This document shows, piece after piece, positions 1-6,900 of a DNA stretch of 17,078 nt; position 1 is the stretch's first letter; the number at the start of each line of letters is the position of its first letter. The position numbers and the translations under genes were made by a program. This DNA is from Candidatus Poseidoniaceae archaeon (GTDB lineage: Archaea; Thermoplasmatota; Poseidoniia; Poseidoniales; Poseidoniaceae): NCBI GenBank assembly GCA_030741455.1, contig JASLVI010000003.1, positions 14,476-31,553 of the forward strand, written 5' to 3'. The notes under the pieces were generated by a model, which made no database searches, was not told the origin of the DNA, and worked only from the letters and a program-made list of their open reading frames with translations.

Positions 1-1355
1 TTTGTTGCCCCTGCAGTCTTGTCCTTTTGTTTGCGAGCAGCTTCAAAATAACGTTGTGCATTTTGATGCACTGAATCATCAAGATACAACGTAAATGCCT
101 GACCAGGTTGTCCATCATCATCAGGAAGTCGAACCATCATGGTACGTTCAGCAGCATTTCCTGAATCGACCCAAATATTCTCTTTCAACCCTTTCAAAAC
201 AGGTTTCCAGCCCTGTTTTTCGACAGCCTCTCGCGCCTGTTGTAGAATGGTTTCAACATGTGTCCAATGTTCTTGGATTGCATGACCAATGGCTTGCTGT
301 TTTTCGATTTTCTTTGCAAACCCAGACAATGCTTGTTCTTGTTGCTTTAATCGCCGCTCGAGTTTTTCCACTTCGGTAGAATGGCCACGTCCAGGTGCAG
401 CAGCATCCAATTTTTCTTGTTCTCTTCGAGCAAGCGCATTGGCATCATGATGGCCTTTCCATGCATCAATCGCTGAGCAGAGACTTGCGCATTGGTAGGA
501 ATGAACACCAGAATGCGAAGGTAGCAACAAGGGTGTTGCTTCTACAGCAGTTTCACGAAGGGTTGTGGTTGCTTTTGCATCAAGCGTCTCCATCGTTATC
601 ATCGCATCAAGTGTTTTCTCATCGTATTCTTTTGTCGATTTGAGAATGAGGTAGCCAGTTCGACTGGAATTGAGTGTCTCTAAGAAATGCTTGAGTGCAT
701 TCAGAATGACTGATACATCCGCATCATTGGTTGCACTATTTGGCTCAAAACCTGCATGCTCACAAACAGCGTTTGCATAGATGCCTCCGAGGTTGATTTT
801 ACCACCAAGTGTGGAAACGAGATCTCGATCCGATTCATCAAATACTTCTTTGAGAGATTCAAGGGTGAGTTTGTAGGGGTCGATAGCAGCTGGAGGTGGA
901 ACATAGACCTCTCCTTTCTTGATGGTCCGGCCTGAATAACTCGCATGTGTGAGCGGTTGGATGATGACATCGTTTTCGTCCATCAAAATGACATTCCCAT
1001 TGCGAAATAATTCTACGCTAAGTGATCGTTGCCCGTTCTTGGTATCAAAACGGAACATGAGTACGCGATCAAATCCAACCTGCTCCACCTTTGTTAGTCG
1101 CGCATTCTTGAGATGTTTTCTAAGGACCATAGCAAATGAAGGTGGCGTCATCGGCATTGGTCGGTCTCGCTTCGAAGTGTAGACGCGCTGACCGCGTACA
1201 ATAACCAAATCGAATTGTTCGGATTCCTTTGGATTGATACGAAGGACGATTTGTTCGTAATGAGGCATGTAGGCTTTCTTCACATAAGCCCCCGACCATG
1301 CATTCAGTTCAAGCGATACTGCTCGAACATCAAAACCAGTCATTGAATCCTTCAT
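1..1355 (-). CDS. rqcH: Rqc2/NEMF/RqcH-family ribosome quality control factor (NFACT), N-terminal 451 residues, cut by the left edge
   Basis: Translating the minus strand from the ATG at 1355 gives 451 open codons to the window edge, so the gene is partial at its 3' end. It begins MKDSMTGFDVRAVSLELN and continues with PHYEQIVLRINP, PSFAMVLRKHLKNARL and GFDRVLMFRF, which together are the NFACT-N (FbpA) pattern. A helix-hairpin-helix-like stretch follows at about 183-205 (LGGKINLGGIYANAVC). A charged coiled coil spans about 305-385. The start of the NFACT-R (DUF814) domain lies at about 390-451, with the typical NAQRYFEAARKQKDK. The family binds 60S/50S subunits carrying stalled nascent chains with peptidyl-tRNA and directs C-terminal tailing. 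The Asp-Arg pair required for tailing in bacterial RqcH and yeast Rqc2 appears as D96-R97. GGAGAGGG precedes the start by six bases. The gene begins 13 bases after the MDR gene's stop, so it is likely cotranscribed. Met5 (1343) is an alternative start. Confidence 0.9.
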   Translation of the reverse strand, partial: MKDSMTGFDVRAVSLELNAWSGAYVKKAYMPHYEQIVLRINPKESEQFDLVIVRGQRVYTSKRDRPMPMTPPSFAMVLRKHLKNARLTKVEQVGFDRVLMFRFDTKNGQRSLSVELFRNGNVILMDENDVIIQPLTHASYSGRTIKKGEVYVPPPAAIDPYKLTLESLKEVFDESDRDLVSTLGGKINLGGIYANAVCEHAGFEPNSATNDADVSVILNALKHFLETLNSSRTGYLILKSTKEYDEKTLDAMITMETLDAKATTTLRETAVEATPLLLPSHSGVHSYQCASLCSAIDAWKGHHDANALARREQEKLDAAAPGRGHSTEVEKLERRLKQQEQALSGFAKKIEKQQAIGHAIQEHWTHVETILQQAREAVEKQGWKPVLKGLKENIWVDSGNAAERTMMVRLPDDDGQPGQAFTLYLDDSVHQNAQRYFEAARKQKDKTAGAT

Positions 1356-1368
1356 GGCAATCCCTCTC

Positions 1369-2391
1369 CTACTCAACAAATTTCAACAGTACTTTACCAA
1401 TGTTCTTCCCATCATGGATGTGTTGATGTGCTAAAGCCACATCTTTTGCATCGTAAATTGAATCGATAATTGGCGTCAATGCACCTTCTTTCATACCTTT
1501 GATGATGTTCTCCATTTGCTCTTGCATGACCGCTTCATCATTCCAAGTTCCCATATGTACGCCAAAGACGCCTTGATTTCTTGACATCATCAGCATCGGA
1601 TCGAAACGTGGACGACTACGTAGTGCCTTGAATGCTTTCCAAAGCGAACGCTTGGATGAAGGAGCGGCTGATGACATGCCGTAGGTGTACAATTTCCCAC
1701 CTTGAGCAAGAATGGAGATACTTCGCTTCAAATGTTCTCCACCAATAGGATCGAGAATATGATCAACGCCTTTTCCATTTGTTGCAGTTCGAATGATTTG
1801 GGTAAAATCCTCTTGATGTCGATCGATGGCAGTAGCTCCGTAGGATTGAATGATCTCAGCCTTGGCTGCAGAAGCAGTCGACCACACATTGCGTACACCT
1901 GCCCATTGGCACAATTGGAGTGCGGCTGTTCCTACGCCACCCCCTCCTCCATGAATCAATACCGAATCGGTCGGTTTGAGATTTCCAAGATGGTGGAGCA
2001 TGTGGTGGGCTGTGATGTATGTTACAGGCATGGAAGCTGCAGCCTCTAAGGAGAGTTCATCAGGAATTGGCAATGTTCTCGAGGCATCCGTAATGACGTG
2101 GGTTGCTTGCCCACCAGTTCGCATTAATCCGACAACACGCTGCCCGACTTCGAACCCCTTGACGTTGCTTCCTATGGAATGAACAACACCGCTGACTTCG
2201 TAACCTGGTGTGAAAGGGAAGGGTGGTCGAGGTTGATAGAAACCAAGTCGCATCAACGTATCTGCAAAATTGATCCCAGCAAAATGAACAGCAATACAAA
2301 CTTCGTCAGAATCTGGTTCAGGAATAGAAATTTCTTGGATGTCGAGGACCTTTGGCCCTCCTGGTTTGGTAATTACAACTCGATATGCCAT
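1369..2391 (-). CDS. Zinc-independent MDR-family NAD(P)H oxidoreductase (quinone oxidoreductase / VAT-1-like)
   Basis: A 340-residue protein of the medium-chain dehydrogenase/reductase superfamily, the usual length for a quinone-oxidoreductase-like member. The N-terminal GroES-like domain contains AGINFADTLMRLGFY (about 38-52) and PFTPGYEVSGVV (about 59-70). The Rossmann domain carries the dinucleotide loop HGGGGGVGTAALQL (147-160), followed by ASAAKAEIIQSYGA and the conserved DPIGG (214-218). The structural and catalytic zinc ligands of alcohol dehydrogenases (GHE, the Cys cluster) are absent, so it should be a zinc-free NAD(P)H-dependent quinone or enone reductase in the cytoplasm. The middle sequence and the insert near 240-270 resemble the VAT-1 subgroup. 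The true substrate cannot be read from sequence. Its ATG directly abuts the stop codon of the Nudix-MBL gene. An AGGAGATGA Shine-Dalgarno lies inside that upstream gene's end, so translational coupling is likely. Confidence 0.88.
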   Translation of the reverse strand: MAYRVVITKPGGPKVLDIQEISIPEPDSDEVCIAVHFAGINFADTLMRLGFYQPRPPFPFTPGYEVSGVVHSIGSNVKGFEVGQRVVGLMRTGGQATHVITDASRTLPIPDELSLEAAASMPVTYITAHHMLHHLGNLKPTDSVLIHGGGGGVGTAALQLCQWAGVRNVWSTASAAKAEIIQSYGATAIDRHQEDFTQIIRTATNGKGVDHILDPIGGEHLKRSISILAQGGKLYTYGMSSAAPSSKRSLWKAFKALRSRPRFDPMLMMSRNQGVFGVHMGTWNDEAVMQEQMENIIKGMKEGALTPIIDSIYDAKDVALAHQHIHDGKNIGKVLLKFVE

Positions 2392-3897
2392 TCATTCATC
2401 TCCTGGAATCCATCCTTGTTCTGTCTTTTTCACTCGGTTTGCACGTTCATGAGAAAGCAGGTGAGCGAGTGTTTGATCTTGTGCAAGACCGGGGTGAGCA
2501 TCGGGTGTGTTTGAATAAGCATCGATTGAGATTTCGGAAATGGTTCGAAGCCCTGATGTTACAGCATCAAGCACACGTTGATGGCGCTCCATTCGATGCT
2601 TGATGTAATAGTTCAACGTCTTCTCTGGAAGAGGAATGACTGGTCCATGACTTGGGAACATCAAATGCGGCTCTAGGGCTTTCAATCGTTGAAGCTGTTC
2701 GATGTAGACATCCATATCCCCCGTACCTGGTGGAATGAGGATGGTGCCGATTCCTGCAACCATATCACCAGCAACAAGTCCAGCACCTGAATGGAGGCAA
2801 ATATGGCCAGGATGATGTCCAGGTGTAATCAATACAGTCCAATGTTGGCTTCCAAGTTGGAGTGTTTCACCATCCTCAAGGATCCGATCGCAATGAACCG
2901 TTCTTGAGGTGTACTCGCTTCCCCAAACTGGAACATCAAAGGCTTCACGAAGCAAATCCATGTCACCAATATGGTCGCCATGTGAATGTGTGAAGAGTAT
3001 TGCAACCAATTCACCACGATGTCTGTCAACCGCTTCAGCGAGTTGTTCCATCCCTTCACGCATTCGGCAAGCGGGGTCAACAAGAACAAATTCACCTTCT
3101 GGGTCGCCAACAAAGTAGGCATTGGTATGATCAGCAGGAGGAAGTGTCGCTGTTTTGACTGGAACAACTTCGACTCCATGGGCAAACAAGATCGAGCGAC
3201 GACCAGGTTGACGTTCTTGCAAATCTTCGGCGGTTTGAATCATGTTTCCATTAAAATGATTCAGGGTTCGGTCAACCTCCATCAACAAGGTGACGACAGG
3301 TGGAGCCACACGGATTTCATGTCGCTTCCATCGTTCAATCATCTCTGATGGTTTCATCCATTCAAGTGCAGTAAATTCAGTTTGCAATTCAGTTGAAGGA
3401 TTGAATTCTTGAGTTCCAATGTGCAAGTGAAAGAATGTGTTCTCAAATTGCATAGGCCCAAACGGTGGCGTTGTTCGACTCGAAATATGTCTCAAATCAG
3501 AGGTATTAAGCTCAATATTTCCTTCCTTCAGCGCATTGATGAACGCCATTTTGTCCGAAAGAATCTCCTTTCGAAGTTCGACATCGATTGGAGAAATAGA
3601 TGAACCATTTGGAACAACACCTAGCTCCTCGGTCATTTCACGAACAACAGCCACAACAGATGAGGTCGAACCACTCGTTGTATTCTGAACAAAGGCTTCA
3701 CCCTCATGATCGGTTCTCGAAACACCCCCGCCAGGAAATGCCCAGTAGCCAGGAAATGCCCGCATTGACTCAGCACGTCGTCCCAGAAGGACTTCGACAC
3801 CATTCACTCCATCACGAGTGAGCGTCAACGTCACGGTTGGACGTGGAGGCTTCCTCGCAAATGCGGGAAGGTTCACACCCTCAGGGACTTCGCTCAT
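2392..3897 (-). CDS. Fusion of a Nudix hydrolase domain and a LACTB2-like metallo-beta-lactamase domain
   Basis: A 501-residue two-enzyme fusion. Residues about 20-200 are a Nudix domain: FPGGGVS at 54-60 and REMTEELG at 86-93 are the two halves of the Nudix box. G57/G58 to R86 spans 28-29 residues instead of 14, so a Ser/Thr-rich insert (about 66-80) splits the box. This is similar in style to the interrupted box of NUDT19-type CoA diphosphatases. Residues about 240-430 are a metallo-beta-lactamase domain with THSHGDH (303-309), the TPGHHPGH region (H361/H365), D378 and SHGPV (H417). All these are expected binuclear-metal ligands. Its tail (YIKHRMERHQRVLDAV, then a winged-helix-like segment to residue 500) matches the LACTB2 layout. 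Human LACTB2 is an endoribonuclease, while many relatives are thioester or other ester hydrolases, so the substrate is open. The ORF ends exactly where the MDR gene begins. Confidence 0.9.
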   Translation of the reverse strand: MSEVPEGVNLPAFARKPPRPTVTLTLTRDGVNGVEVLLGRRAESMRAFPGYWAFPGGGVSRTDHEGEAFVQNTTSGSTSSVVAVVREMTEELGVVPNGSSISPIDVELRKEILSDKMAFINALKEGNIELNTSDLRHISSRTTPPFGPMQFENTFFHLHIGTQEFNPSTELQTEFTALEWMKPSEMIERWKRHEIRVAPPVVTLLMEVDRTLNHFNGNMIQTAEDLQERQPGRRSILFAHGVEVVPVKTATLPPADHTNAYFVGDPEGEFVLVDPACRMREGMEQLAEAVDRHRGELVAILFTHSHGDHIGDMDLLREAFDVPVWGSEYTSRTVHCDRILEDGETLQLGSQHWTVLITPGHHPGHICLHSGAGLVAGDMVAGIGTILIPPGTGDMDVYIEQLQRLKALEPHLMFPSHGPVIPLPEKTLNYYIKHRMERHQRVLDAVTSGLRTISEISIDAYSNTPDAHPGLAQDQTLAHLLSHERANRVKKTEQGWIPGDE

Positions 3898-3900
3898 GTT

Positions 3901-3915
3901 CCACCCTACGGGTGG
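3901..3915 (-). promoter_or_regulatory. Hairpin covering the presumed ribosome-binding site of the Nudix-MBL gene
   Basis: A perfect 6-bp inverted repeat, CCACCC-GTA-GGGTGG on the minus strand. It ends three bases before the Nudix-MBL ATG at 3897. The 3' arm GGGTGG is the only purine-rich, Shine-Dalgarno-like sequence before that start, so the hairpin could hide it. A regulatory role is inferred. The inverted repeat itself is seen directly. Confidence 0.45.
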
Positions 3916-3923
3916 ACCGCTTC

Positions 3924-3938
3924 AAGCCTTTGTGGCTT
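3924..3938 (-). promoter_or_regulatory. Short stem-loop at the stop codon of the acidic lipoprotein gene
   Basis: A 5-bp inverted repeat, AAGCC-ACAAA-GGCTT on the minus strand, begins within the TGA stop of the 1239-residue protein and sits just upstream of the RBS-covering hairpin. No oligo-T run follows, so it is a weak candidate for an intrinsic terminator. It could serve in RNA processing or in partial uncoupling of the two genes. Confidence 0.3.
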
Positions 3939-6900
3939 CACTCGTTTCGTCGAATGAATGCAGCTCCGAGGAGTGCGAGCATTCCAACGAGTCCAGTGAA
4001 TCCTGGTGCATCATGCATTGGATTTTCATCGCTGTATGCATCAGCACTGACGGAGTAAAGACGTACATCGTATTGCATCTTCATCTCGTCTGTGACGTGA
4101 ATCATGTCGCCTTCACTAATCGTTCCAGAGTTATCTGCATCGTGGTACATCACACCATTCGCTCCACCCTCTGATGCAGCATCAGAAACAGGAATTTGAG
4201 AGTATTTCCAACAATTCTTTGTTGTCTCTCCAGTTTCGTAATCCGTTTCTTCCTCGCAAGTGGCAAATTCGATCCAGTAGTCCGACATATCTCCTTCGAA
4301 GTGGAAGTCCATTTCGTTGGTGATGTACCAAACTCTTTCTTCATCAGAACCATCGCCGTGATCACCGTGGTCATGGTCGTCGTGGTCATGACCGTCATGG
4401 CCATCACTGTCGTCGTCGTGGCCATCATCGTGGCCATGGTCGTCATCCATCTCAGGTTCGTCCGAGCCATCAGAACAGTCTTCATACCCATCATCAACAT
4501 AGTCCAATGGGATTGTTTCTCCGTTGTCACAAGTGAACATTTCTTCAGAGTCTTCCATTGACATCATGTAACTATCAATCTCCATAATGAATTGTTCAAG
4601 TTCGTCAATATCAAGATCACCAGAATCATCAGAGTCAGCCTCGTCGAAAATCAAGTTGAATTCATCAATCATCTCTTGAGGGATTTCTTCTCCATCTTGG
4701 CCCATGTAGGCATTGAATTCATCCATAGTCATTGTTCCACTTGAGTCTGTGTCGGTCAATTCGAGTAGTTCTTGAGGTGAAGGTGCGTCATCATCATGAT
4801 GATCATCGTCCATATCGGGCATTTCGTCATCACCATCAGGACAATCTTCTGTTCCATCATTGACTTGTGAAATCCATACTTGGCTTCCATCCATACAATC
4901 GAACCAGTTGATTTCATTTCCATCACTGTCGTATTGTTGCTCATCTGCACCGTCTGTACAGTCAGCACCGCCATCGTTGACGTGATCGAATGGGATTTCT
5001 GTTCCATCGCCACAAATGAATGTAGGCCAATCATCATGGTCGTCATCGAATTCATAACCTGTAAAGCAGTCCCATGTGCCATCTTCGAGTTGTGAACAAT
5101 CTGCGAGTTCATAACCGTCAGTGACTGCTACGTTTCCATCAGAATCGACCCAGTCATCATTCCAGCATTCGTACATACCGTTTTCTTCACTGCAGTTGTG
5201 GTAATTTTGGAACACTTCTATGACATCTGAATGACTACATGCCCAACGGCCATCATCAAGCAATTCACATTCGCCTTCTTCGTAGCCGTCACTTCCTAGG
5301 TCGAAGTCACCATCATTATCTGTATCCCACTCATCAAGCCAGCATTCGACGTAGGAGGGGTGGGCATCTGGTTCACACTGGTCGTAGTAATTGATGTGGT
5401 CAGTCCCACATTCCCATGTACCATCTGCGAGTTGCTCACATTCGTAATTCCAGTAACTGTCGGAATCTTCGGGGGTTCCATCACCATCGACATCCATTTC
5501 ATTGGTCCAACAATCAAGAGAGCTGAGTCCGTCATCTGAGACTGCACAGTTGTCGTAGTTGTAGGTCCAAACATAACCTTCATCTTCGCCACCAACACAG
5601 TCTTCTTCACCATCGTTGACCAAATACATTGGAATGGTTTCTCCATCATCGCATGTGAACTCTTCATCATGGTGGTCATCGTGGTCATCATAGTCATCAT
5701 CACTCAATCCTGAAAGAACGAGATAGATAAATTCAAATTCATCTTCTGAGAGATTTGCATCATCATCGTCATCCGCAAAATTAAACATATCTTGCAAACC
5801 GATGTCATCAGCATCCATATCAGAACCATCATTGGCGAGGTCCATCTCCACACAAGCCTGAAGTTCATCGTAGTTGATGAGCATATTTCCATCTGTGTCA
5901 CATTCTGCGAATTCTCGGTAGAACGTCCAAACCTCCTCGTCATCACCGTGATCATGTCCGTCATGGTCATCATCGTGATCATGTCCGTCATGGTCATCAT
6001 CGTCTTCTCCATAGAAACAGATGTCCTCACGACTCCATTGCCAGCTGTAGCCATCCATATCGGTGATTGTAGCAGTAAGCATGTAGCATCCTTCGCCATA
6101 ATCGATGTTCTCAAGAGGAACATAGTAGACCATGCCCATGCCCGTTCCACTCATGTCAACGAACATTGATGTGGAAACGTCCCATGATGTCACAGGGGTG
6201 TTGTCATCGTATAGCGTGAGATAAACGCCAGCAATATCATCAAATCCAGAATAGACACGAAGTTCAGGTTCTGCATAATCGTTCTCTGAACTCGCCCAGT
6301 TGTCTGTGAGGTATGCATCGATGTATTCGCCAGATCCTCCATTATCATCCCAATCATCCGAGCCATCATCCATGCTGTCTGAAACTGTGAACGGAAGCGC
6401 AACAGATTCTCCAGCATCAACATCGGTGAAGAATGAGTTGACTCTGTCTTCAGTAAGAACGTACATTTTCACCAAAGTTCCTTCCATTTCCATTTCGAAA
6501 TATTCGATTTCACCTTGATCGTTGAATGCAACAGCCATGTTCGGCATCATCTCAGAATCGCTATCATCGCCCATGCCATCGTCATCATGCGAATTTCCAG
6601 GGTTGGAATCATCATGGCCATCATCATCATTTCCATGACCATTGTTTCCGTCATCATTCATCATTGCGATAAATGTGTCAAGTTCATCTCCTGTAAGTTC
6701 GCCATCACCGTCTGAATCGGCTTCATCAAAGGCGGATTGCATTCCCTCGAGTTCATCATCATCTACTTCTTCACCAGAATCGCCTGCATTTTGTATTTCC
6801 TCGAAGGAGACACCGTTGTTGTCATCGGTGTCGAACATACACAAAGCGAGTTCTGGAGTCATGCTATCCTCGTCCATTCCTTCCATTGAAACATCGTAAA

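Noticed and set aside
1702..2049. Plus-strand ORF opposite the MDR oxidoreductase
   Set aside because: Antisense shadow of a complete, well-matched MDR gene.
4196..4561. Plus-strand ORF of 121 residues rich in Val, Ile and Met
   Set aside because: It is the antisense of the Asp/His-rich coding region (GAT/GAC read backwards gives ATC/GTC). No start signal and no independent support.
5296..5703. Minus-strand Met/Thr-rich ORF of 135 residues
   Set aside because: It is a shifted-frame reading of the same acidic codons in the giant lipoprotein gene. The frame at 3938-7657 has a signal peptide, EF-hands and a sorting tail.
5947..6000. Possible CRISPR-like direct repeat
   Set aside because: Only two adjacent 27-bp units without spacers, in frame inside a coding sequence, so it is a coding tandem duplication.
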